A stretch of 16,555 bases of DNA from Sediminibacterium sp. Lineage in GTDB: Bacteria > Bacteroidota > Bacteroidia > Chitinophagales > Chitinophagaceae. Each line of letters begins with the position of its first letter. Position 1 is the stretch's first letter. This document shows positions 1-6,934 of the stretch, piece after piece. The notes under the pieces were generated by a model. That model was not told the DNA's origin. It worked only from the letters and a program-made list of their open reading frames with translations, and searched no databases. Where the stretch lies: the NCBI GenBank assembly GCA_030832695.1, contig JAURIP010000006.1, forward strand, positions 1-16,555. The letters run 5' to 3'. The position numbers were made by a program, and so were the translations under genes.

Positions 1-1115
1 GTGATGAACTTATCTATTCTGCCGATAAAATAACTTTGTAACTCATGCTCATCTTTCAGTTTTAATTTTTTTATTAAATCCTGACAAAATCTACTTTCTT
101 TCCATTGTTTTTTAGGACACTCATCCCCACCAATGTGAATATATTGTCCAGGAAATAAAGCCATCACTTCGGTAAGGACATCCTGCATAAAAGTAAATGT
201 TTCCTCACGTGGGCATAAAACATCTTCAGAAACACCCCACTTGGTAGCCACCTCATAAATTTTATCTGGATTACATCCTAACTGCGGATAAGCAGCTAAC
301 AATGCTTGCGAATGCCCTGGCATTTCAATTTCTGGAATAATGGTAACGAATTTTTTAGAAGCATAGGCTACCACTTCTTTGATATCCTCCTGTGTATAAA
401 AACCACCATAAGGTGTTTTATCGAATTTCATGTCCTTGTAAGCTCCCACCATACTTTCCTTTCTGATGGAACTAATACTAGTCAATAAAGGATACTTTTT
501 TATTTCTATTCTCCAACCTTGGTCTTCTGTTAAATGCCAATGAAATGTATTCAACTTATAAACCACCATTAAATCAATATATCGTTTGATAAAATCAACA
601 GTATAAAAATGTCTGCCCGCATCCAACATCAAACCACGATAGCTAAATCGGGGTGCGTCTTCCACTTGACATGCTGGCACTGTTGGAATTACATTTGACT
701 TTACCGCTGCATATACTTGTGCAGGCATTAATTGAAACAAGGATTGTAATGCATAAAAAGCACCTTTCCCATTTTTGGATTGTATAGTTATATTTTTAGT
801 GGTAATATTTAATTGATACGCTTCATCCCCCAATTGGTCATTTTGAACAAAAAAGATACCAGTTGATTTTAATGCCCCCGCCTTTACAGGCAATACAATA
901 TCAAAAGAAGCTTTTATTTGTTCAGAAAGCATTTTAGCAAAAGCACTGATGTCATTATCCTTGGCACTTACTGTAATTACCGTATTTGCCTTAAATGAAT
1001 AAACCCCAGTTGCAGGTATTAATTTTTGTGGCTCAGGGATAATCGTATACTGATTTTGCGAAAAAGCAGTAACTGAAGCATAAATCGCGAATAGAGATAA
1101 AATGAATGATTTCAT
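1..1115 (-). CDS. GH20 beta-N-acetylhexosaminidase, N-terminal part (runs off the left edge)
   Basis: This is an exo-acting hydrolase that removes terminal beta-linked GlcNAc or GalNAc by substrate-assisted catalysis. I translated the minus strand from the ATG at 1113-1115; about 371 codons are open to the edge with no stop. Residues 1-19 form a Sec signal peptide ending near AFSQ. Residues ~20-150 look like the GH20b accessory domain. The catalytic barrel begins near PRFSYRG (155-161). Visible GH20 signatures are LDAGRHF with R168 (the usual substrate-binding Arg), HWHL (192-195), PEIEMPGH (261-268) and HIGGDE (327-332). D331-E332 is the catalytic Asp-Glu pair: the Asp orients the N-acetyl group and the Glu is the general acid/base. 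The rest of the barrel lies outside the window, so the true length is unknown. The gene diverges from the DUF1080 gene across a 182-base spacer. The family call is firm. The exact linkage and GlcNAc versus GalNAc preference cannot be read from this. Confidence 0.95.
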   Translation of the reverse strand, partial: MKSFILSLFAIYASVTAFSQNQYTIIPEPQKLIPATGVYSFKANTVITVSAKDNDISAFAKMLSEQIKASFDIVLPVKAGALKSTGIFFVQNDQLGDEAYQLNITTKNITIQSKNGKGAFYALQSLFQLMPAQVYAAVKSNVIPTVPACQVEDAPRFSYRGLMLDAGRHFYTVDFIKRYIDLMVVYKLNTFHWHLTEDQGWRIEIKKYPLLTSISSIRKESMVGAYKDMKFDKTPYGGFYTQEDIKEVVAYASKKFVTIIPEIEMPGHSQALLAAYPQLGCNPDKIYEVATKWGVSEDVLCPREETFTFMQDVLTEVMALFPGQYIHIGGDECPKKQWKESRFCQDLIKKLKLKDEHELQSYFIGRIDKFI

Positions 1116-1242
1116 GAGTTTTGATATTTACATAACAATATTAATTAATTTAACTGTGATTACAAATCATTTAAATGAAATAGCCCCTACTTACCCTCCT
1201 TATTGAAATAAATAGATAAACAGTTGATAACTATCTCAAAAT

Positions 1243-1257
1243 GTATTAATTTAATAC
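1243..1257. promoter_or_regulatory. 15-base perfect palindrome in the GH20/DUF1080 divergent spacer (possible operator)
   Basis: GTATTAA-T-TTAATAC is a perfect inverted repeat with 7-base arms and a one-base centre. It lies 40 bases before the DUF1080 start and 128 bases before the GH20 start, in the shared 1116-1297 spacer. I found no clean TAnnTTTG element on either strand of this spacer, so the promoters are not assigned. The spacer is very AT-rich, so a chance palindrome is quite possible. Confidence 0.3.
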
Positions 1258-1297
1258 TCCTAATTGAAGGGTTTTTCCACTTTTAACTATTTGAATT

Positions 1298-2155
1298 ATG
1301 AAATTTTTATTCGCTTTGTCCCTATTATGTGCAACAGCAGTTATGGGACAGAAATCAACTACAGAATCTTGGGAAACCATGTTTAATGGTAAAGATTTAA
1401 CTGGATGGACACCTAAGATTAGGTATGCAGCTGCAGGCGAAAATGCTAAAAATACATTCCGAGTGGTGGATGAAAAACTAGTGGTGAGTTATGACCAATA
1501 TGATACTTTTAATGAGCAATTTGGACATTTATTCTATAATAAAAAGTTCAGCTATTACCATATTAAATTGCAATACCGATTTATTGGTGATCAAGCCAAA
1601 GATGGCCCAGGTTGGGCTTATAGGAATAGTGGCATCATGATACATGGACAATCCCCTGAATCCATCGGTAAGGATCAGGACTTTCCAGTATCTATTGAAG
1701 TACAATTATTGGGAGGCAATGGCAAAGAGAAACGTACCACTTGTAACCTATGTACACCTGGAACAAATGTAGTCATGAATGGAAAAGTATTTACACCTCA
1801 TTGTATTAATTCCACATCTGACACCTATCATGGTGATCAATGGGTAACTGCCGAAGTAATTGTATTAGGCGATTCAATTGTACAACATTTTGCCAATGAT
1901 AAAATGGTGTTGTCATATGAAAAGCCACAAATTGGCGGTGGAAATGTAAGTGGTCAGGAAAATATTTTTGGCACCAATGGCCAATTATTAACAGAAGGAA
2001 CTATTTCATTACAAAGTGAAAGTCATCCTGTTGAATTTAAAAGTATTAAAATTTTAAATTTAGAAGGCTGCATGGATCCTACTGCTAAAAACTATAAAAC
2101 CTACTTTATAAAATCAAAACCAAGCGATTGTCGCTATTCTAAAAAAGAGAAATAG
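1298..2155 (+). CDS. Secreted DUF1080 (3-keto-disaccharide hydrolase-type) protein
   Basis: The product has 285 residues: a signal peptide (1-18, ending AVMG) and one DUF1080 / PF06439 concanavalin-like beta-sandwich (~25-255). Family marks are the opening WETMFNGKDLTGW (25-37), RNSGIMIHGQ (109-118), SIEVQLLGG (132-140) and a closing strand that ends in IKILNLEGC. Characterised family members cleave or hydrate 3-keto-glycosides, acting after an oxidoreductase has oxidised the C3 hydroxyl; activity here is inferred from family. Residues 257-285 form a short tail with GCMDPTAKNY and two cysteines (C258, C278). It resembles the GCxDPxAxNY...C units found in many Bacteroidota secreted proteins and may be disulfide-closed. 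The gene stands alone on the plus strand and converges on the sulfatase at 2162 with only six bases between the stop codons. Two Gfo/Idh/MocA oxidoreductases further right in the window are candidate partners. Confidence 0.9.
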   Translation: MKFLFALSLLCATAVMGQKSTTESWETMFNGKDLTGWTPKIRYAAAGENAKNTFRVVDEKLVVSYDQYDTFNEQFGHLFYNKKFSYYHIKLQYRFIGDQAKDGPGWAYRNSGIMIHGQSPESIGKDQDFPVSIEVQLLGGNGKEKRTTCNLCTPGTNVVMNGKVFTPHCINSTSDTYHGDQWVTAEVIVLGDSIVQHFANDKMVLSYEKPQIGGGNVSGQENIFGTNGQLLTEGTISLQSESHPVEFKSIKILNLEGCMDPTAKNYKTYFIKSKPSDCRYSKKEK

Positions 2156-2161
2156 CAGAAA

Positions 2162-3748
2162 TTAATCCGCTTTATTTTTTCCTTTGACAAAAACTTTTAC
2201 GCTATTTTTCTTTGTCCAAAGCTCATATTCTGCAATCATTTGATTTAATAAGGTAGTATTAATTTTTGCTAAGTTGTTGGATTCAGTTAAGTCAGTTGAC
2301 ATATCATATAATTCCCAATCGGCATCTTCTATATCTTTAACTATTTTCCAATTTCCTTTACGCATGGCCTTATTGCCAACATGTTCCCAAAAATAGGTTT
2401 CCGGTTGCATGGCTTTGCCATTCCATAAATAACTTAAACTTTGTCCAGGTAAATTATTAATTGGAACGCCAGCTAATTCCAAACTGGTAGGTAATAAATC
2501 AATGATATGACCTACGCCCTCATTAAACCCTGGCTTGGCTTTAATTTTTGCAGGCCATTGTATAATACAAGGGGTTATCATACCGCCTTCATGCATAAAT
2601 TTCTTATACTTTCTGAATGGTGTATTGGAAACATTGGCCCAAGGATAATCATAAGTTACATAAGATCCTTTCGCGCCAATAGGTACATTTTTATCATTAA
2701 AATTCCGACCATCTACATTTTCTGCACAACCTCCATTATCAGACATAAAAACAATAAGTGTATTTTCGTATTGTTTATTTGCTTTTAAGGTAGCAATTAA
2801 TCGACCAATATTTTGATCCATTCGATCAACCATTGCAGCATATACAGCCATTTTTCTTACCCATTGTTTTTTATCAGCCACCTTATCCCAATCTTCAATA
2901 TCAGCTGGCCTTTCAGTTAATTGATAACGTTTGTCAATTAATCCTAATTGAATCATTTTTTTGTATCGATTCGTTCTTGTAATATCCCATCCCTGCTCAT
3001 ATAATTTTTCATATTTAACTATATCTTGCTCATACGCTTGAATCGGAAAATGCGGTGCAGTATATGCTAAGTATAAAAAAAACGGATTCGAAGCGTGGTT
3101 CTTTTTTTGATCATTTAAATATTGAATTGCATAAGTAGTAAATGCATCAGTTAAATAGAAGCTATCCTTCGGAATTTCATAATCCTTGTCATCTAATACA
3201 ATGTGACGTTTTCCAATTTCTTGTGGAATGATTTCATAATAGCTAGAGGCTCCTGATATTAAACCAAAATAATGCTCAAAGCCTCTTGTTAATGGCCAAT
3301 GTTGTGAACGTTCCCCTACATGCCACTTACCTGTCATATAAGTATTATAACCATTAGCTTTCAAAGTTTCCGCAATGGTTGGATACTTTGGATCTAAATA
3401 ACCCTGGTAACTTCCTGTTTGTATTGGCGCAGTTTCAGGGCTCACCATTTCACCCATACCTACCGTATGTGGAAACTGCCCTGTTAATAAAGAGGCCCTA
3501 GTTGGACAACATCTTGCATTATTATAAAAACTTCGAAGTTTAATTCCACTGGCAGCTATATTATCCAAATTAGGTGTTTTAATTTCACTTCCATAACATC
3601 CAATATCAGAATAACCCATATCATCTGCTAATATATATATAATATTAGGTCGTTGGGGAATGGTATCATTTGCATTTGCAAACTGAGATATAAATAAAAA
3701 AACAAAAAGGAAAAAATTATTTTTTGCGGAAATATTTTGGTGACTCAT
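2162..3748 (-). CDS. Family S1 arylsulfatase (AtsA-like), exported
   Basis: The 528-residue product is a formylglycine-dependent sulfatase that hydrolyses sulfate esters. Residues 1-26 are a signal peptide ending near QFANA. The alkaline-phosphatase-like fold starts at RPNIIYILADDMGYSD. Metal ligands D42 and D43 are present. The modification site is C80 in ARCCPTRASLLTG: in the CxPxR pattern the first Cys is converted to formylglycine and the second Cys is the variable position. GKWHVG (140-145), APHFP (H233), SDNGG (D337, N338) and the FRKYKKFMHEGG basic segment (378-389) complete a canonical active site. The C-terminal subdomain carries the usual WELYDMSTDLTESNNLA stretch. The CCPTR motif and the insertion around 240-300 resemble broad arylsulfatases such as Pseudomonas AtsA, but the natural substrate is unknown. 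It lies 69 bases downstream of the sulfatase at 3818 on the same strand, probably in one transcript. Conversion of C80 needs a maturase not seen in this window. Confidence 0.95.
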   Translation of the reverse strand: MSHQNISAKNNFFLFVFLFISQFANANDTIPQRPNIIYILADDMGYSDIGCYGSEIKTPNLDNIAASGIKLRSFYNNARCCPTRASLLTGQFPHTVGMGEMVSPETAPIQTGSYQGYLDPKYPTIAETLKANGYNTYMTGKWHVGERSQHWPLTRGFEHYFGLISGASSYYEIIPQEIGKRHIVLDDKDYEIPKDSFYLTDAFTTYAIQYLNDQKKNHASNPFFLYLAYTAPHFPIQAYEQDIVKYEKLYEQGWDITRTNRYKKMIQLGLIDKRYQLTERPADIEDWDKVADKKQWVRKMAVYAAMVDRMDQNIGRLIATLKANKQYENTLIVFMSDNGGCAENVDGRNFNDKNVPIGAKGSYVTYDYPWANVSNTPFRKYKKFMHEGGMITPCIIQWPAKIKAKPGFNEGVGHIIDLLPTSLELAGVPINNLPGQSLSYLWNGKAMQPETYFWEHVGNKAMRKGNWKIVKDIEDADWELYDMSTDLTESNNLAKINTTLLNQMIAEYELWTKKNSVKVFVKGKNKAD

Positions 3749-3804
3749 TATTGGTATGTTATTTTTATTGAATTGTATTTATGTATCCCGCTACTGCTAA
3801 AACT

Positions 3805-3818
3805 ATTTTGTACAAAAT
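3805..3818. promoter_or_regulatory. 14-base perfect palindrome between two co-directional sulfatase genes
   Basis: ATTTTGTACAAAAT is perfectly self-complementary. Its last base is the first base of the reverse-strand stop codon of the sulfatase ending at 3818. It has no loop, so an intrinsic terminator is unlikely. An operator or a chance palindrome in AT-rich DNA are the alternatives. It sits 57 bases before the start codon of the downstream sulfatase (2162-3748). Confidence 0.3.
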
Positions 3819-5410
3819 TATTGTTTTATAAAGGCAGGATTATACTTCCCTCTTTTTTTAAACCCTTCAAAAGGACGCATTAAACCAAACCGAGGATAAC
3901 TGTCAAAAATATCACCATTACCTAATACACGAGGATCTCCTTGTGTTGTTAGGGATTGATCTAATTTACTTTTTAATTGCGTTTTAATTTTAGCTACACT
4001 AGCTTGCCCAGAAAGATCATTTAAACAAAAAGGATCTTTTATTATATCATATAGTTCCTCCGAATTCCTTTTCTCAAATCCCTTTTTGAAAAGCTTTGCA
4101 AAATTTGCTTTGTTTTTTATCATGAATGATTTTGTGGGAGAATCATCAATATCCTCATACCCTTCCAAAATCGGTTTCATATCTCCTTTCTTTTCTGTTA
4201 ATTCCACTTTTTCCAAAATCGATGGATCACCTGCAGGCCAACGATCTGTTTTAAAATTTTCAATATATAAATAGTTATTGGTTCGAATTGCCCTAGCCGG
4301 ATAACCAACATTATCAGGCCTTGCATGCGAATGTCTTTCCCTCCCTGTTAAAATATAGGATCTTGAAGTATCAATGAATCCAGATTTATTACTAGAAAAA
4401 ATAGGCACCAATGATTTACCAGTGATCCCTTCAAAATGTTTCACTCCAGCCATATCCAAAAAGGTGGGTGCTAAATCAATTAAACTAACTAAGTCATTTA
4501 CCTTTCTTTGCTTGCCGTTAATGCCAGGGCCACTGATAGCTAAAGGAACATGTATTCCATATTCCTGTAAATTCGCTTTTGCATATGGGAACGCCATCCC
4601 GTTATCTGCAGTCACCACTATAATCGTGTTATCCAATTCACCAGCAGCTGCTAACATATTTATGATCTTATCTAACTGCTTATCAAACCACTCAATTTCA
4701 AGCGCATAGTCAAGCATGTCATTTTTTACCAATGCTACATTTGGTAAAAAGGAGGGTACGGTAACCCCATTAATATCTAGCCCTGATTTTGCGCCAGAAC
4801 CTTCTTCATAATCTCGATGAGGCTCCCTTGATCCATACCAAAAGAAAAACGGCTGATCTGCGGGTTTCTGTGATAAAAATTCTTCAAAATTAGAAGCATA
4901 ATCTGTCTTACTTATTCCTGTTGTTGGCACCGTTGTAAATTCTTTCCGATTATATTCCGGCCCTACTGGATTTCGCTTCCAACCTGCATCAATAAAATTT
5001 CCTGGATCCCATGGCTTACCAGTAAAACCAATAAAATAGCCAGACGCGTCTAGTGCAGTTGTAAATACGGGGAATTTATTGGGAAAATAACTCGCATGCG
5101 TTCCGGCTTCTTCTAATTGCCAAATTTGCCGACCCGTTAATATCGCAGCCCTTGATGGACTACATTGCGGCGCCGCTACAAATGCATTATTAAAAAGTAT
5201 ACCTTTCGCAGCAATACGATCAAAAGCTGGTGTATGATAAATTTTTTGACCATACATTGAAGTATGCGGATAGGACTGATCATCTGCAATCGCAAATAAA
5301 ATGTTAGGAGGTCGTTTACTCGATTTTTTTGTTTGCGCAGTGATTTCATTTGATTGAAACACCGAAAAAATAAGCAAGGTCAAAAAGCAATATATTCTAT
5401 TCATTTTCAT
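3818..5410 (-). CDS. Family S1 sulfatase with GKPW variant motif (sulfamidase-like group)
   Basis: I start at the ATG at 5408-5410, giving 530 residues. An in-frame TTG at 5446 and ATGs at 5428, 5416 and 5404 are alternatives; the sequence before the start adds no signal-peptide features. A hydrophobic signal peptide ends near NEITAQ. In this numbering FAIADDQSYP holds metal ligands D43-D44, and PQCSPSRAAILTG holds the formylglycine Cys C83. EPHR (196-199) and TADNGMAFP (D269, N270) follow. The sulfate-binding GKWHLG of most S1 enzymes is replaced by GKPWDPG: Lys132 is kept but the His is gone. The IWQLEEAGTHASYFP stretch after the Cys motif recalls the S1_8 group that includes N-sulfoglucosamine sulfohydrolase-like enzymes, from memory and unverified. 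It leads the two-sulfatase minus-strand unit and diverges from the sulfatase at 5579. A sulfatase is certain; N- versus O-sulfate specificity is open. Confidence 0.93.
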   Translation of the reverse strand: MKMNRIYCFLTLLIFSVFQSNEITAQTKKSSKRPPNILFAIADDQSYPHTSMYGQKIYHTPAFDRIAAKGILFNNAFVAAPQCSPSRAAILTGRQIWQLEEAGTHASYFPNKFPVFTTALDASGYFIGFTGKPWDPGNFIDAGWKRNPVGPEYNRKEFTTVPTTGISKTDYASNFEEFLSQKPADQPFFFWYGSREPHRDYEEGSGAKSGLDINGVTVPSFLPNVALVKNDMLDYALEIEWFDKQLDKIINMLAAAGELDNTIIVVTADNGMAFPYAKANLQEYGIHVPLAISGPGINGKQRKVNDLVSLIDLAPTFLDMAGVKHFEGITGKSLVPIFSSNKSGFIDTSRSYILTGRERHSHARPDNVGYPARAIRTNNYLYIENFKTDRWPAGDPSILEKVELTEKKGDMKPILEGYEDIDDSPTKSFMIKNKANFAKLFKKGFEKRNSEELYDIIKDPFCLNDLSGQASVAKIKTQLKSKLDQSLTTQGDPRVLGNGDIFDSYPRFGLMRPFEGFKKRGKYNPAFIKQ

Positions 5411-5489
5411 ACCCATTAAATTACACATTATATAAATAAGCAGCAAAAGATACTCCTTCTATTTTCGATTTTTTACGATAAATATAAGG

Positions 5490-5505
5490 CATACCTAGGT
5501 GTATG
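5490..5505. promoter_or_regulatory. CATAC-N6-GTATG inverted repeat containing ACCTAGGT, upstream of the divergent sulfatase promoter
   Basis: Five-base arms CATAC (5490-5494) and GTATG (5501-5505) flank six bases. The overlapping 8-mer ACCTAGGT (5493-5500) is itself a perfect palindrome. The element ends four bases before the -33-like TTTG at 5510 and lies in the spacer shared by two divergent sulfatase genes. Its position fits an activator or repressor site, but no regulator gene is in the window. Confidence 0.35.
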
Positions 5506-5509
5506 AATA

Positions 5510-5543
5510 TTTGATTTAAAAAGAAGCAATTTTAATAAATTTG
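5510..5543 (+). promoter_or_regulatory. Bacteroidota-type promoter for the sulfatase at 5579
   Basis: TTTG (5510-5513) and TAAATTTG (5536-5543) match the Bacteroidota sigma-ABfr consensus TTTG / TAnnTTTG, with a 22-base spacer that is slightly longer than the usual ~19-20. Transcription would start near 5550, giving a leader of about 30 bases before the ATG at 5579. This is the best promoter match I found by eye in the window. On the other strand, a weaker near-match (TATCTTTTG, about 5441-5449) could serve the divergent sulfatase. Confidence 0.5.
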
Positions 5544-5552
5544 AATATCTTG

Positions 5553-5562
5553 TTACTAGTAA
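5553..5562. promoter_or_regulatory. 10-base palindrome in the leader of the sulfatase at 5579
   Basis: TTACTAGTAA is a perfect 10-base palindrome just downstream of the predicted transcription start and 16 bases before the ATG. A repressor bound here would block the promoter at 5510-5543. It is short, and chance is a fair explanation. Confidence 0.22.
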
Positions 5563-5578
5563 TAAATCAATATAACGC

Positions 5579-6931
5579 ATGATGAAATTTAATAATCTAT
5601 ATAAGACAATCTTGGTTTCCATTTGCATTATGGTATTAACTACTTCCTATGCCCAACAGCGACCAAATGTGATTGTGATTTATTCTGATGATCAGGGTGC
5701 CATTGATTTAAATTGCTACGGAGCAAAAGATTTATTAACACCCAATATGGACAAATTTGCGGCAAGCGGAACCATGTTTACCCAATTTTACGCCTCTCCT
5801 GTTTGTTCTCCTTCCAGGGCTTCCTTACTTACTGGCCTAAATCCACAACGCGCAGGACTTCCAGGAAACGCTTCTGAAACCAATGGAGATGTTGGCTTGC
5901 CCAATGACCGTTACACACTTGCAGAACTTTTTAAGAGTGTGGGATATAATACTGCACATATTGGAAAATGGCATTTAGGCTATAAAACTGAAATGCGCCC
6001 TAATGCACAAGGCTTTGACTATTCATTTGGCCATATGGTTGGATGCATTGACAACTACTCACATTATTTTTATTGGAACGGCCCTAACAAACATGATTTA
6101 TACAGAAATGGAAAAGAAGTATTTTATCCTGGGCAATACTTCCCAGACTTAATGGTGAAAGAAGCTGGTGAATTCATGGAAAAATCGCAGCGCGATCCAT
6201 TTTTTATATACTTCGCTATCAATATGCCGCATTATCCATATCAAGGAGATCCAAAATGGTTAGAATACTATAATAAAAAAGGAGTTCCTTATCCACGTAA
6301 TTTGTATGCCGCATTCATGACCAGCTTAGATGATAAAATTGGCGACTTATTACAAAAAGTAAATGCACTTGGACTTACGAATAATACGATTATTATTTTT
6401 CAATCAGACAATGGCTATTCAACTGAAGAGCGTGCGCATTTTGGTGGCGGTAGTGCTGGCATATACCGTGGTGCAAAAGCGAGTTTATTTGAAGGGGGAA
6501 TTCGTGTTCCTTCGATTATTAGTTGGCCTGGTAAAATTCCAAAGGGACAAGTTCGTAATCAATTTGCAGTCAATACAGATTGGTTCCCTACCCTTGCTGA
6601 ATATTGTAATATCAAATTACCACGCAACGACATAGATGGGAAAAGCTTAGTATCCGTTATTAATAGTGCGGCGGCTGAAACTATGCATCCAGAAGGTTAT
6701 TGCTGGGAATTTAAAAAAATGTGGGTAGCAAGAAAAGGGAAATGGAAATTGATGGGTAACCCAGTGGATACTTCTAATAAAGGAACTTTGACCGATGCAG
6801 ATACTTTATTTTTAGTTGATTTAGAAGCGGATCCTTCAGAATCAACCAATGTTGCAGCTAGTCACCCTGATATTGTCAACGAATTAAAAACACAATATCA
6901 AAATTGGGGAAAGACTAATAAAAACAAATAA
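5579..6931 (+). CDS. Family S1 sulfatase, exported, canonical active site
   Basis: The 450-residue product has a signal peptide (1-25, cut near TSYA/QQ) followed directly by RPNVIVIYSDDQG with metal ligands D37 and D38. The formylglycine site is C76 in SPVCSPSRASLLTG. GKWHLG (129-134) supplies K130 and H132, MPHYP has H218, SDNGY has D277 and N278, and K300 in RGAKASLFEGGIRVP is the second sulfate-binding Lys. All usual S1 residues are therefore present. The general look (CSPSRASLLTG followed by LNPQRAGLPGN, and the RGAKASLFEGGIRVP block) is that of the arylsulfatase / galactosamine-6-sulfatase branch. I cannot assign a subfamily or substrate. The start may be the first or second of two adjacent ATGs. 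It is the only plus-strand sulfatase, has its own promoter, and converges on the next gene with three bases between stop codons. Confidence 0.95.
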   Translation: MMKFNNLYKTILVSICIMVLTTSYAQQRPNVIVIYSDDQGAIDLNCYGAKDLLTPNMDKFAASGTMFTQFYASPVCSPSRASLLTGLNPQRAGLPGNASETNGDVGLPNDRYTLAELFKSVGYNTAHIGKWHLGYKTEMRPNAQGFDYSFGHMVGCIDNYSHYFYWNGPNKHDLYRNGKEVFYPGQYFPDLMVKEAGEFMEKSQRDPFFIYFAINMPHYPYQGDPKWLEYYNKKGVPYPRNLYAAFMTSLDDKIGDLLQKVNALGLTNNTIIIFQSDNGYSTEERAHFGGGSAGIYRGAKASLFEGGIRVPSIISWPGKIPKGQVRNQFAVNTDWFPTLAEYCNIKLPRNDIDGKSLVSVINSAAAETMHPEGYCWEFKKMWVARKGKWKLMGNPVDTSNKGTLTDADTLFLVDLEADPSESTNVAASHPDIVNELKTQYQNWGKTNKNK

Positions 6932-6934
6932 AGC

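Noticed and set aside
4374..4709. Open plus-strand frame of 111 codons inside the sulfatase gene at 3818-5410
   Set aside because: It lies wholly antisense to a well-supported sulfatase with intact motifs and shows no domain, signal or start context of its own.
5411..5446. TTG-initiated extension of the sulfatase at 3818 (and similar TTG extensions at 9759, 13439 and 16280)
   Set aside because: In each case an ATG a few codons downstream directly begins a good signal peptide, so the longer forms are not needed.
5447..5457. AAGGAG on the minus strand upstream of the sulfatase at 3818 as a ribosome binding site
   Set aside because: It is about 40 bases from the chosen ATG, too far to position a ribosome, and Bacteroidota rarely depend on such sites.
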